Origin: Brevibacterium sp. UCMA 11754
GTDB lineage: Bacteria; Actinomycetota; Actinomycetes; Actinomycetales; Brevibacteriaceae
Assembly: GCF_021532275.1 (NCBI RefSeq)
Contig: NZ_JACBOT010000021.1
Span: 1 to 64,000 of the forward strand
DNA: 64,000 bases
Direction: 5' to 3'
Position numbers and translations under genes: made by a program. The number at the start of each line of letters is the position of its first letter. Within the stretch, counting starts at the first letter, position 1. A model generated the notes under the pieces. It made no database searches. It saw nothing but the letters and a program-made list of their open reading frames with translations, and was not told where the DNA came from. Of this stretch, positions 51,827 through 60,958 are shown one piece after another.

Positions 51827-54565
51827 ATGAGATTTCCTGCACGGCCGGCTCAGGCTCCCCCGAAGCTGCCCGAGTGGGACCCCGCCTGGTCCCGAATCGT
51901 CGAGGCCAAGACACCCGACGGGCCGCATTCCTTCCACGTCCTCGACACCCTCGAGGTGCTGCGCGCCGAAGGCCTCGAACCCAGCGGCACGATCCTTGCC
52001 CTGCACGGCAATCCGACCTGGTCATACCTGTGGCGACACCTCGCCCAGGCAACGGTGGACGCTGCCCGTTCCGGCGGACGCGTGTGGCGCCTCATCGCCC
52101 CCGACCAGCTCGACATGGGCTTCTCGGAGCGGCTGGCGCATGAATCGCTTCCGACTCCCCACGGCGCCGAGGTGCGCCGGATGTCCCAGCGCATCGATGA
52201 CTTCGACGCCGTCGTCACGTCTCTTCTCGCCGAGGTGACCGGCAGTTCTGCACCCAACGACGCAGCCGCGTCGGCCGAACATCCGATCGTGACGATCGGA
52301 CATGACTGGGGCGGCGTCCTGTCTCTTGGGTGGGCGGCACGCAACACCGATCTCGTCTCCGCCTCGATCAGCCTCAACACGGCCGTCCACCAACCCGAGG
52401 ATGCCCCGATACCGGCACCTCTGCGGGCAACCTTGGCCGGACCCATGCTGCCGACTGCCACCGTGGTCACCGACGGATTCCTGCGGGTGACGATGAGCCT
52501 CGGCGATCTCGATCCAGAGATCAAGGACGCCTTCCGTTCCCCGTATGCGAACGCCTCACAGCGACACGGGATCGGCGGCTTCGTCGCCGACATCCCCGTC
52601 AACGAGAACCACCCGTCCTACTCGGAGCTGCAGCGCGTGGGCGCCGATATCGCAGCCTACGAGCACCCTGCCCTCCTGGTGCGGGGACCGAAGGACCCGG
52701 TCTTCCTCGAACGCTATCTGCGTGACCTGCGTCAGCGCCTTCCCCAGGCCGACGTGCACCGCTTCGAACTGGGATCCCACTTGGTCAGCGAGGACTACGA
52801 CGTGGCCGGCGTCGTCACCGACTGGCTGAATACACTGTTCCCCGTCGACGATGCTGGAGCAATCGCCGCCTCCGGCACATCCGCTGCCGAGAACACGACT
52901 GCGGCAGCCCCTGCGCGTGGAGTCACCGCGATCCTCGACGCACGCCACGACGACGAATCCATTGCCTCGGTGGACTTCGCACAGAATCCGGCGCAACAGA
53001 TCACCTGGCGTCATCTCTGGCATGTGACGACGAGCATCGCAGGCGGGCTGCTCGAACTCGGCGTGCGCCCCGGCGATCGGGTCTCCATGCTCGTGCCTCC
53101 CGGCAACAACCTCACTGCAGCCCTCTACGCGTGTCTGAAGATCGGTGCCGTCGCGGTCGTCGCCGATGCCGGACTGGGGCCGAAGGGCATGACCCGGGCG
53201 ACCACCTCGGCGGATCCGCAGTGGATCATCGGGGAACTGCCTGGACTCGGCCTCGCCCGTGCCTTCAACTGGCCCGGCCGGCGCATCTCCGTGTCTCCTC
53301 TGGGACCGGTGCAGGCCAAACTGTTCAAGGTCGAGACCAGCCTGACCGCGCTTTCGCGCACCACACACCACGCGCAGCTGCCCACCCCGGCAGCCACCGA
53401 CGATGCCGTGATCCTCTTCACCTCCGGGTCGACGGGACCGGCCAAGGGCGTGCGCTACACCCACGGCGACATCTCCGCCCTTGCAGCAGTCCTGACCCGA
53501 GTCTTCGACGTGCACGAAGGCACCGGCCTGGTCGCCGGCTTCCCGCCCTTCGCTCTCCTGGGACCGGCCATCGGGGCCACCTCGGTGACTCCGGACATGT
53601 CCGTGACCAAACCGAAGACACTGACGGCCAGCGCCATCTCCGATGCGATCATCGCCGGTCATTCCACGATGGTCTTCGCCTCACCCGCGGCGTACAAGAA
53701 TGTCGCCGCCACCGCCTCTGACCTGGATGAAGAGCAGAAGGCCGCATGCGCACGGGTCGAGCTCGTACTCTCGGCTGGGGCTCCCGTACCGCTGGATCTG
53801 ATGGATTCCATCGCCGAGGTGTTCCCGAACGCGAGCATCCACTCGCCGTATGGGATGACCGAGGGTCTCCTCCTCACCGACATCGACCGCGCCGGTGTCA
53901 CCGCGGCAGCTGCCACGTCCAATCTCGGCGTGTGCGTGGGCCGACCCATCGACGGCGTCGAATTGGCTCTGGCCCCGATCGACGACTCAGGTGCCTCCGC
54001 AGACGTGCTCGAACAGGGTACTGCCGCGCAGGGCCGCTTGGGTGAATTCGTTGTCAGCGCCGCCCACATCAAGTCCGGCTACGACAACCTCTGGGCCACC
54101 ACCGCAGCCTCGGCGCGGGATGACCTCGACGGTCGGACCTGGCACCGGACGAACGACATCGGTCACATCGACGCCGAGGGGCGAGTCTGGCTCGAAGGCC
54201 GCCTGCAGCATGTGGTCACCACACCTCGCGGGCCGGTGGGCCCCGGTGGTCTCGAGGCGCTCATCGATTCCGACGAGCAGGTCAGCCGCAGTTCGATCGT
54301 GGGCATCGGCCCGACCGGGACACAGTCTCTGGTGGCTGTCCTCGATGCCGAAGGGACCTATCTCTCCCCTGGCCTGGCACCGTTGGACCTGACGTCGAGA
54401 CTGCGGGAGCTGGTTGCCGAGGTTCTCGGACACGACCTCACCGCGGTGCTCGTCGCTCCCACGTTCCCGACCGACATCCGCCACAATTCGAAGATCGACC
54501 GATCCCGGTTGGCCACCTGGGCCGATCACGTCCTATCCGGCGGTTCGGTGCGGACCAAGGTCTGA
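51827..54565 (+). CDS. oleBC: OleBC fusion: beta-lactone decarboxylase + beta-lactone synthetase
   Basis: 912 residues. OleB part (1 to ~345): haloalkane-dehalogenase-like hydrolase, ILALHGNPTWSYLWRHLAQ (about 55-73, oxyanion HGNP), TIGHDWGGVLSLGWAARN (nucleophile Asp, about 157-174) and FELGSHLVSEDY with the catalytic His. A short linker (about 346-372) leads to OleC (~373-912), an AMP-forming ligase: VILFTSGSTGPAKGVRYTHG (about 527-546), SPYGMTEGLLL (about 675-685), WHRTNDIGHIDAEGRVWLEGR. OleC turns the beta-hydroxy acid into a beta-lactone; OleB decarboxylates it to a cis-olefin. The gene starts 7 bp after oleA, and ATG 51827 follows GTGGTAGAGG. Fusion is the known actinobacterial form. 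Confidence 0.92.
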   Translation: MRFPARPAQAPPKLPEWDPAWSRIVEAKTPDGPHSFHVLDTLEVLRAEGLEPSGTILALHGNPTWSYLWRHLAQATVDAARSGGRVWRLIAPDQLDMGFSERLAHESLPTPHGAEVRRMSQRIDDFDAVVTSLLAEVTGSSAPNDAAASAEHPIVTIGHDWGGVLSLGWAARNTDLVSASISLNTAVHQPEDAPIPAPLRATLAGPMLPTATVVTDGFLRVTMSLGDLDPEIKDAFRSPYANASQRHGIGGFVADIPVNENHPSYSELQRVGADIAAYEHPALLVRGPKDPVFLERYLRDLRQRLPQADVHRFELGSHLVSEDYDVAGVVTDWLNTLFPVDDAGAIAASGTSAAENTTAAAPARGVTAILDARHDDESIASVDFAQNPAQQITWRHLWHVTTSIAGGLLELGVRPGDRVSMLVPPGNNLTAALYACLKIGAVAVVADAGLGPKGMTRATTSADPQWIIGELPGLGLARAFNWPGRRISVSPLGPVQAKLFKVETSLTALSRTTHHAQLPTPAATDDAVILFTSGSTGPAKGVRYTHGDISALAAVLTRVFDVHEGTGLVAGFPPFALLGPAIGATSVTPDMSVTKPKTLTASAISDAIIAGHSTMVFASPAAYKNVAATASDLDEEQKAACARVELVLSAGAPVPLDLMDSIAEVFPNASIHSPYGMTEGLLLTDIDRAGVTAAAATSNLGVCVGRPIDGVELALAPIDDSGASADVLEQGTAAQGRLGEFVVSAAHIKSGYDNLWATTAASARDDLDGRTWHRTNDIGHIDAEGRVWLEGRLQHVVTTPRGPVGPGGLEALIDSDEQVSRSSIVGIGPTGTQSLVAVLDAEGTYLSPGLAPLDLTSRLRELVAEVLGHDLTAVLVAPTFPTDIRHNSKIDRSRLATWADHVLSGGSVRTKV

Positions 54566-54589
54566 ATCCCGACTGTCTGAGGAGTCCTC

Positions 54590-55558
54590 ATGAAGATCAC
54601 CGTCACCGGGGCCTCCGGGCTTCTGGGTTCGTCCGTCGCTCGCGCACTGGTGGCAGGCGGCCACGAGGTCACGACTCTGCAGCGTCGCCCCTCCTCGGTG
54701 GCTGGCGTCCATGATGTCATCGGGTCGGTCACCGATCCGAGCAGTGTCGCCGAAGCCCTCACCGGCACCGAGGCTGTTGTGCACTTGGCTGCGAAGGTGT
54801 CGATGATGGGCGACCCCAGTGAGTTCGAAGCCGTGAACATCGGCGGCACGCGCACTCTCGTCGATGCCGCTGTGGCCGCAGGTGTGCAGCGGCTGATCCA
54901 CATCTCCTCCCCCTCGGTAGCGCACACCGGGGACTCGATCATCGGCGAGGGCGCGGGCCCGGCCTCCCCCGAACTGGCGCACGGTGAGTACGCGCGAACG
55001 AAGGCCGCCGGAGAACTCATCGCCCTGGACGCCGACTCCGAGGACTTCAAGGTCCTCGTCCTGCGCCCACACCTCATGTGGGGGCCAGGCGACACCCAAC
55101 TGACGGAACGCGTCATCGATCGCGCGCGGGCCGGCCGGATGCCGGTGCTGGGGTCGGGTGCACCACTTGTCGATGCCCTATTCGTCGACAATGCGGTCGA
55201 GGCGATCGTCGCCGCCGTCGACGCCGTCGCGTCCACGCACGGTGAGTCGCTGGTGGTGACGAACGGTCAGCCGCGCCCCATCGGGGAGCTGATGTCACGC
55301 ATCGCCATCGCCGGCGGCGCCGGGGTGCCGAAGCTGCGTGTTCCCGTGGGTCCCGCGCTGGCGGCCGGTTCGGTCGTGGAGAAGTTGTGGGATCTGGGCG
55401 AGCATGATGATGAGCCACCCCTGACGAGGTTCTTGGCCGAGCAGCTCTCAACGGCGCACTGGTTCGACCAGCGCCGCACCCAGGAAGTCCTCTGGTGGAA
55501 GCCGCGGGTCAGCATCGAGGAGGGGCTAGCGCTCCTCGCCGCTCACTACGCGAAGTAG
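54590..55558 (+). CDS. oleD: OleD: NADPH-dependent beta-ketoacid reductase
   Basis: 322 residues, extended SDR. ITVTGASGLLGSSVARAL (3-20) binds the cofactor, with Arg-rich LQRRP favouring NADPH. VVHLAAKVSMMGD (about 64-76), HISSPSVAHTG (catalytic Ser region) and EYARTKAAGE with the YxxxK (about 131-140) are intact. It reduces the OleA product to the beta-hydroxy acid used by OleC. AGGAG lies 7 nt before ATG 54590, 24 bp after oleBC. C-terminal KLWDLGEHDDEPPLTRFLAE matches the family. Confidence 0.92.
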   Translation: MKITVTGASGLLGSSVARALVAGGHEVTTLQRRPSSVAGVHDVIGSVTDPSSVAEALTGTEAVVHLAAKVSMMGDPSEFEAVNIGGTRTLVDAAVAAGVQRLIHISSPSVAHTGDSIIGEGAGPASPELAHGEYARTKAAGELIALDADSEDFKVLVLRPHLMWGPGDTQLTERVIDRARAGRMPVLGSGAPLVDALFVDNAVEAIVAAVDAVASTHGESLVVTNGQPRPIGELMSRIAIAGGAGVPKLRVPVGPALAAGSVVEKLWDLGEHDDEPPLTRFLAEQLSTAHWFDQRRTQEVLWWKPRVSIEEGLALLAAHYAK

Positions 55559-55565
55559 GCAACAC

Positions 55566-56420
55566 TCAGCGCTTCGAGTCGGGTTCTTCGGACGCGGGTT
55601 CGTCGCCGAAGGGATCATCATCCGAGGCACCATCGGTGTCTGCCGACTCTGCGTCTTCCAGAGCATCGACGGAGATTCCCGGCTCTCCGGTCGGAGGGCT
55701 CTCCAGGGATGAACCTGTGGCCCCTTCGTCGTACTCGTCGGGGGCCAGGGTCTCCGGCTCGTCCACAGTCTTGGGCTCGTCAGGAGTCCCAGGCTCATCC
55801 TGTGCGACGTCACTCGCCTTCTGCTGGTCCCGCGAATCGTCGCCGTCCTCCGGCTCTGCCTCGATCGAGGACTCATCGGCCTCCGGTGCCGTGTCGTCCT
55901 CGCCCGCCGAGCGCATCGGAGGGGCCGATGCCACAGGAGTGTCATCGGCTGGCTGCGCAGCTGGCACAGCGGTGTGACCTTCAGTCTTCGACTCGTTCGA
56001 CTCGGCGGCCTTGAAGTCACCCTTCGTCCCGGTGTCCTTGTCTTCTGTCTCCGGCGGCGCGACGGTGTTGCCGTCTTCGGTGTCGCCGTCTTCGGTGTCG
56101 CCAGCTTCGGTGTCCCCCGCCTCGGTGTTGCCGGCTTCGGTGTCATCGAGACTCACACCCGCCTCGGCGGCCAATTGGGAGCGACGTTCAGCGCGTGCCT
56201 TCGCACGCTCCTCCTCACTCATCGCCGGCTTCGCCGGAGCGCCACCTTTATTGCTGGGCTTGACGAGCTCCCAGATCAGGAGAACGACGACCATCGTGAT
56301 TCCGACGGTGGCGCCCATCAGCAGCGAACCCCACGGACGCGGCATCGAGAAGAGGCCGGCGAAGGCGTTGATGCCGAAAAGAGCGCCGATGCCGATGATC
56401 AGAGCAACAAGATATCTCAT
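55566..56420 (-). CDS. Membrane protein with acidic repetitive tail
   Basis: About 284 residues from ATG 56420. Two N-terminal membrane segments: YLVALIIGIGALFGINAFAG (about 3-22) and LLMGATVGITMVVVLLIWEL (about 33-52). A basic patch (EEERAKARAERRSQ) comes next, then a ~200-residue very acidic region with DTEAGNTEAGDTEAGDTEDG repeats (period 5 residues, 15-18 bp in DNA) and many Glu/Pro/Asp. No known domain recognised. It faces oleD with 7 bp between stops. The tail is likely disordered and its repeat number may vary among strains. Confidence 0.7.
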   Translation of the reverse strand: MRYLVALIIGIGALFGINAFAGLFSMPRPWGSLLMGATVGITMVVVLLIWELVKPSNKGGAPAKPAMSEEERAKARAERRSQLAAEAGVSLDDTEAGNTEAGDTEAGDTEDGDTEDGNTVAPPETEDKDTGTKGDFKAAESNESKTEGHTAVPAAQPADDTPVASAPPMRSAGEDDTAPEADESSIEAEPEDGDDSRDQQKASDVAQDEPGTPDEPKTVDEPETLAPDEYDEGATGSSLESPPTGEPGISVDALEDAESADTDGASDDDPFGDEPASEEPDSKR

Positions 56421-56717
56421 GTTCCCATTGTGCCTTGTCTGCGAACGCAATCAGGTGATGTCGGCACAATACCTATCGTGATGAGTGCGAGTTCGCACGA
56501 ATTCTGAGCGGCGAGCAGCGACGATGACCTGCCAGCCGTCCTGCGCGAGCGCTGCGGCTGTGGCCGCGCCGATTCCGGACGAAGCTCGGGAGGCGCTCTC
56601 ACAGCCAGGAAACGCTGTCGTCATAGCCCTTCAACGACTCGCGCGCAACCATCGGGGACCACCAAATCGACCCGCCCCACCCCTGTGCGGATCTGTGCCA
56701 TGGGTCACAATGGAACC
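56421..56717. other. Divergent intergenic region
   Basis: 297 bp without a convincing gene. It should contain promoters for the acidic membrane protein (left) and the acyl-CoA synthetase (right). TCACAAT lies 6 nt before ATG 56718, again suggestive of a leaderless start. Confidence 0.45.
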
Positions 56718-58649
56718 ATGAACACGATCGCACAGGACCAATCCCCCAGCTACGACGATGTCATCGCACGCATCGATGCCGATCCTGAAGAATTCTGGCT
56801 CGACCAGGCTAAGAGACACATCGACTGGGTCACCGAACCGACTCACGCCGTCGACAACGCGAACGCCCCCATCTACCGCTGGTTCCCCGACGGCGAGCTC
56901 AATGTGTGCTTCAACGCCGTCGACCGCCATGTGGCGGCCGGACGCGGAGATCAGGCGGCCATCATCTATGACTCGCCTGTCACCGACACGATTCGCACGA
57001 TCACGTACTCAGAACTCCTCGGCGAGGTCTCCCGTTTCGCCAGGGCGCTGTCCGACAAGGGCGTGGTCAAGGGCGATCGGGTCATCATCTACATGCCGAT
57101 GGTCCCCGAGGCCGCTGTCGCCATGCTCGCCTGTGCCCGCATCGGAGCGATCCACTCGGTGGTCTTCGGCGGATTCGCCCCCAACGAGCTGGCTGTTCGC
57201 ATCGACGACACCTCTCCGAAGGCCGTCATCTCCACCTCATGCGGGGTCGAGAAGAGCCGCATCCTCGAGTACAAGCCCATGGTTGACGAGGCGATCGACA
57301 TCGCAGAGAACAAACCTGAGTTCACCGTCATCGTCCAACGCCACGAGCACCGCTGCGATATGGGCGAGAACGATCTCGACTACGCCGAACTGCTCGCGAA
57401 CACCCCCGAGGGCATTGATCCGGTCACCGTCAAGGCCACCGATGAACTCTACGTCCTCTACACCTCCGGCACGACGGGCAAACCGAAGGGCATCGTGCGT
57501 GATTCCGGAGGCTACGCGGTGGCATCTGCGTTCTCGATGCCCAATGTCTTCGGACTCAATCCCGGCGACACGATGTTCACCGCATCCGACGTCGGCTGGG
57601 TCGTCGGCCACACCTATATCGTCTACGCGCCACTGCTGGCCGGAGTCACTTCGGTCCTGTTCGAGGGCAAACCGATCGGCACTCCCGACGCGGGCACCTT
57701 CTTCCGCATCATCGAAGACCACGGGGTCAACGTTCACTTCACGGCGCCGACGGCCATGCGCGTGGTCCGCAAGGAAGATCCGAACGGCGAGCTCATCAAG
57801 AAGTACGACCTCTCCAGCCTGCGGGCCTCATTCCTCGCCGGTGAACGCCTCGACCCGGACACCTATGAGTGGACGACGAAGATCCTCGCCGAGGCGACCG
57901 GTCGGGACATTCCCGTCGTCGACAACTGGTGGCAGACGGAGACCGGCTGGCCGATCGCGGCCAATCCGCTCGGACTTACTCAGTTCCCCCTCAAAGCCGG
58001 GTCTCCGACGAAGCCGGTGCCGGGCTTCCAGGTCGAAGTCCTCGATCCAACCGGTAAGCCGATGCCGGCCGGCGAGGAGGGCCTCATCGTCATGAAGCTG
58101 CCCCTGCCACCGGGAACGATGGCCACTGTCTGGGGCGATGACTCCAGATTCGTTTCCTCGTATCTGTCCGCGTTCGACGGCTACTACCTCACCGGCGACT
58201 CGGGGTACATCGACGAAGACGGATACGTCTTCGTCATGGGCCGCACCGACGATGTCATCAACGTCGCCGGCCACCGCCTGTCCACGGGCATGATCGAGGC
58301 CGTCATCGCCTCCCATCCTGCGGTCACGGAGACCGCCGTGATCGGCGTTCACGATGACACGAAGGGACAGAATCCGCGCGCACTGGTCGTTCTCGGTGAT
58401 TCCGCCGAGGCGACCGATCCGGATGCGGTCATCGCCGAACTCGTGGCGCTGGTGCGCAAGGAGATTGGCCCCGTCGCTGCCTTCAGACAGGTGGATATCG
58501 TCTCTGCCCTGCCGAAGACTCGGTCGGGGAAGATCCTGCGCAAGACGATGCGCGAGATCGCCGACGGAGTCGACTCCCCGGCCGTGCCCTCGACGATTGA
58601 GGACCCTGCAGTGCTCGAGGCATTGGAGTCAGTGCTCCAGCGCGGCTGA
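56718..58649 (+). CDS. Propionyl/acetyl-CoA synthetase (PrpE/ACSS3-type)
   Basis: 643 residues from ATG 56718. It activates a short-chain acid to acyl-CoA via an acyl-AMP. The AMP-binding P-loop is YTSGTTGKPKGIVRDSGGYA (about 257-276). SVVFGGFAPNELAVRIDDT (about 152-170) and NWWQTETGWPI (about 408-418) are the fingerprints of the acetate/propionate group. FYLTGDSGYIDEDGYVFVMGRTDDVINVAGHRLSTG-type hinge residues follow (about 493-520), and the acetylatable Lys sits in TRSGKILRKTMR near 607. GFAPNELAVRI and the GGYAVASA segment favour propionate-type PrpE over Acs, but this is not decisive. Monocistronic. Confidence 0.88.
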   Translation: MNTIAQDQSPSYDDVIARIDADPEEFWLDQAKRHIDWVTEPTHAVDNANAPIYRWFPDGELNVCFNAVDRHVAAGRGDQAAIIYDSPVTDTIRTITYSELLGEVSRFARALSDKGVVKGDRVIIYMPMVPEAAVAMLACARIGAIHSVVFGGFAPNELAVRIDDTSPKAVISTSCGVEKSRILEYKPMVDEAIDIAENKPEFTVIVQRHEHRCDMGENDLDYAELLANTPEGIDPVTVKATDELYVLYTSGTTGKPKGIVRDSGGYAVASAFSMPNVFGLNPGDTMFTASDVGWVVGHTYIVYAPLLAGVTSVLFEGKPIGTPDAGTFFRIIEDHGVNVHFTAPTAMRVVRKEDPNGELIKKYDLSSLRASFLAGERLDPDTYEWTTKILAEATGRDIPVVDNWWQTETGWPIAANPLGLTQFPLKAGSPTKPVPGFQVEVLDPTGKPMPAGEEGLIVMKLPLPPGTMATVWGDDSRFVSSYLSAFDGYYLTGDSGYIDEDGYVFVMGRTDDVINVAGHRLSTGMIEAVIASHPAVTETAVIGVHDDTKGQNPRALVVLGDSAEATDPDAVIAELVALVRKEIGPVAAFRQVDIVSALPKTRSGKILRKTMREIADGVDSPAVPSTIEDPAVLEALESVLQRG

Positions 58650-58677
58650 GCACCGACTGCTCTGCGTCCTTGAGCGT

Positions 58678-59505
58678 TCAGGACCGGGCACCGCGCTTGT
58701 AGCCTGCTGCGAATCCGTGGTCGAAGGCAGCCCCGACCATCCTGCCCATGCCTCGGCGTCGGCTGCCAGCACGGTGGTCATGTCCACGGTGGTTATGACC
58801 TCTGTGGTCATGCCCACGGTGGTCGGTGCCGTGTGTGCCTGGTCCACACTCTTCGTGACCGCGGTGGTGGACGAAGCGGCCTTCGTCTGCACTGTCTTCG
58901 CCCCATTCCTCGGGTGAGTCCCAGCCACCACGCGAGGCCCACTCACGACGCTGGCCCCGGTCGCGGCGAGGACCGAATCCGTGTCCGAATCCGTGTCCGA
59001 ACTTAGGTCCGAACCTGGGTCCGAACCTGGGTCCGAACTCGGGTCCGAACTCGGGTCCGAAGCCGCGCCGGCGGGCGAATTCTCCGCGATCATTCCATTC
59101 CTCACCCGCGCCCCCTGCATGCCCGCCGAGCGCGTCAACGATTTTGCCGAGATTCTCTGTCAGAGATTCGAGCTCCTCATCCGACAGCGCTTCGTCGACC
59201 ACGGCATCGACCTGTTCACAGGTCGTCTGACCGCGGCTTCCGAACTCCCCCGCCGCAGCCGCAGCAAAGACCTTTCGGCGCAGCAGGCGGCTCGCCTGCC
59301 TGAGAAGGTCCGTCAACTCCGGGGTCTCGTCACGCATTTCGGAATGGCCACCCTCGGCAGGGCCTGCCTCGTCGAATTCGTTTCCATCGTTCATATTCAT
59401 GCTCTCCTCGCTGGGAATCTCACTTCGATCGTCTGCACGGTCGTCGCGACCTTCTTGGCCGCTGTTGGCGTTGGTGTTCTGTTCGCTGTTGTTGTGCGAG
59501 TTCAT
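58678..59505 (-). CDS. Gly/Phe/His-rich repeat protein (putative metal-binding), divergent from MarR
   Basis: 275 residues from ATG 59505 (AAAGGAG 6 nt upstream). In order: an acidic Asn/Asp-rich segment (1-60), a helical domain with ELTDLLRQASRLLRRKVFAAAAAG and QVDAVVDEALSDEELESLTENLGKIVDALG (about 63-130), a repeat region of FGPEFG / FGPRFG / FGHGFG units (about 150-185), and a His-rich tract THGTDHRGHDHRGHNHRGHDHRAG (about 230-252) with CGPGTH. The His tract strongly suggests Ni/Cu/Zn binding. It ends with a short helix MGRMVGAAFDHGFAAGYKRG. I do not recognise a named family. It shares a palindromic operator with the MarR gene. Confidence 0.7.
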   Translation of the reverse strand: MNSHNNSEQNTNANSGQEGRDDRADDRSEIPSEESMNMNDGNEFDEAGPAEGGHSEMRDETPELTDLLRQASRLLRRKVFAAAAAGEFGSRGQTTCEQVDAVVDEALSDEELESLTENLGKIVDALGGHAGGAGEEWNDRGEFARRRGFGPEFGPEFGPRFGPRFGPKFGHGFGHGFGPRRDRGQRREWASRGGWDSPEEWGEDSADEGRFVHHRGHEECGPGTHGTDHRGHDHRGHNHRGHDHRAGSRRRGMGRMVGAAFDHGFAAGYKRGARS

Positions 59506-59591
59506 GTCGTCTCCTTTGCTTGTCATCTGACATGTACATGTAGCTTGACATGCATTTAGGGTGCATGTCAATCAACATGTAAAATCGGAGT
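59506..59591. promoter_or_regulatory. Palindromic operator region between His-rich protein and MarR genes
   Basis: A perfect inverted repeat TTGACATGCA (59545-59554), 7-nt spacer, TGCATGTCAA (59562-59571), and an adjacent palindrome ACATGTACATGT (59530-59541). Another half-site, CAACATGT (59573-59580), lies close by. Such ACATGT-rich sites in an 86-bp divergent gap are the expected place for MarR autoregulation and control of the neighbour. Confidence 0.75.
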
Positions 59592-60293
59592 ATGAGCAAT
59601 CAGGGAGACAGCGATCAAGGAGACGGCGATCAGGGCGCGGACAATGCCAGTCAGAGGATCGCCGAGGCGCTGACGCGCTTGCAGTGGAGGCGCGGCCCCG
59701 GCGGCGGCTCGCGCGGATTCGGACCACCAGGCGGTGCGGCTGGCTTCGGTGGCCATCCCGGGTTCGGCGGTCCCGGACGGGGCGACTTCCCGTTCGGTCG
59801 CGGCCGCCATCCCCAAAGCAGCGGGGATGAGCGCCCCCCACAGGGCCCACCCGATCGACACGAAGAGGACGCACGCAGGGACGGGCGTCGCCACGGCAGT
59901 GAACACGGTCGGCACGAGGACGAACACGACTGGAAAGGGAGATTCGGCGCCCACTTCGGCGGGCGAGCGCAGCTGCGACTGCTTATCGCCCTTGCTCAGG
60001 CCGGCCGATCACTTGGCGTCAGTGCGATCGGCGAGTCCATCGGCGTCGACCAGCCTCGCGCCTCCCGCCTCGTGTCACAGGGCGTCGAACTGGGGCTGCT
60101 CCAACGTGAAGCCGATCCCGATGATGCCCGTCGCACTCTCATTGCGCTGACGGAGAAGGGTCGAGTGATCTCGAACAGGTTCCGGGGAGCCCAACGTGAG
60201 AGTGTCGACCTGGCCCTTGACGGGTTCACCGATGAGGAGCGTGCGCTCCTGGCTCAGCTGCTCTCACGCTTGGCAGATGCCTGGCCTCGGTGA
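59592..60293 (+). CDS. MarR-family regulator with Gly/His-rich insert
   Basis: 233 residues. The winged helix is in the C-terminal half: AQLRLLIALAQAGRSLGVSAIGESIGVDQPRASRLVSQGVELGLLQREADPDDARRTLIALTEKGR, a typical MarR sequence including the DxR wing motif, followed by a dimerisation helix. The N-terminus has one helix (NASQRIAEALTRLQWRRG) and then about 75 residues rich in Gly/His/Pro (GGAAGFGGHPGFGGPGRGDF, RHGSEHGRHEDEHDW), which is not usual for MarR proteins. The insert has the same FG/GH composition as the divergent His-rich protein, implying a shared ligand, perhaps a metal ion. ATG 59592; GGAG 5 nt upstream. Confidence 0.88.
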   Translation: MSNQGDSDQGDGDQGADNASQRIAEALTRLQWRRGPGGGSRGFGPPGGAAGFGGHPGFGGPGRGDFPFGRGRHPQSSGDERPPQGPPDRHEEDARRDGRRHGSEHGRHEDEHDWKGRFGAHFGGRAQLRLLIALAQAGRSLGVSAIGESIGVDQPRASRLVSQGVELGLLQREADPDDARRTLIALTEKGRVISNRFRGAQRESVDLALDGFTDEERALLAQLLSRLADAWPR

Positions 60294-60306
60294 GGAGCTT
60301 TTCGCT

Positions 60307-60828
60307 TCAGCTTTCGGCGAGAGCCTTGAGCCTCTCAAGCGACGCCAAGAGATTCTCGGACGTCGTCGACTGCGCACGCGGCAGTCGCTGAGGGTCTCTC
60401 AATTCGGTCCAGTCATAGGTTTGGCGAACCAGGCTTGAGCGTTCTCCCGTCGCTTCGATCTCCCACGTCCACTTCTGGCCGAACGGTTCACCACCGACTT
60501 CGGAGGGCTTCCAGGCGATGAGCCTGCCCTCCTCGAAGGCGACGATATGGTTCTCTCGATCCACGCCTTTGGTCAAAGTAGTGATGAAGGATCCGCCGGC
60601 GCTGGTCGGCCGCTGCCCCTGGGCGGCCGTGCCCAGATTGTCGTTGCCGTCCCATTCGGGCTGGCGGACAGGGTCCGCGATGAGCTTGAAGACCTCCGAG
60701 GCGGGTGCTGCGATCTCGATTTCCGCACTGACCACCTTGAGCGCTGGGTCGATCGTGTCGAAGATCTTCGCGTCGATGGCGGCAACTGACTCAGTGGGAG
60801 CAGCTGAGTTGGATGTCGGTTCGGTCAT
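60307..60828 (-). CDS. SRPBCC family protein
   Basis: 173 residues from ATG 60828 (the longer frame to 60906 adds a basic non-family stretch). START/polyketide-cyclase-like fold: VVSAEIEIAAPASEVFKLIADPVRQPEWDGND (about 32-63), then GGSFITTLTKGVDRENHIVAFEEGRLIAWKPSE (about 76-108), and a C-terminal helix TTSENLLASLERLKALAE. The fold binds lipids or polyketide-like ligands or lacks enzymatic activity; no catalytic residue can be assigned. It converges on the MarR gene with 13 bp between stops. Confidence 0.85.
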   Translation of the reverse strand: MTEPTSNSAAPTESVAAIDAKIFDTIDPALKVVSAEIEIAAPASEVFKLIADPVRQPEWDGNDNLGTAAQGQRPTSAGGSFITTLTKGVDRENHIVAFEEGRLIAWKPSEVGGEPFGQKWTWEIEATGERSSLVRQTYDWTELRDPQRLPRAQSTTSENLLASLERLKALAES

Positions 60829-60958
60829 GGGGTTCCGCCTCTTCGCTGGTGTCCGGTTCCGACGGCAGGTTCGCCCCGCCGTCATGCAGTCGCCGTCAGG
60901 ATACACAGCTTTTTGCTCCGTCCAGGTATTTCTGTGCCGGTGGACCCGGACCTGGCAC

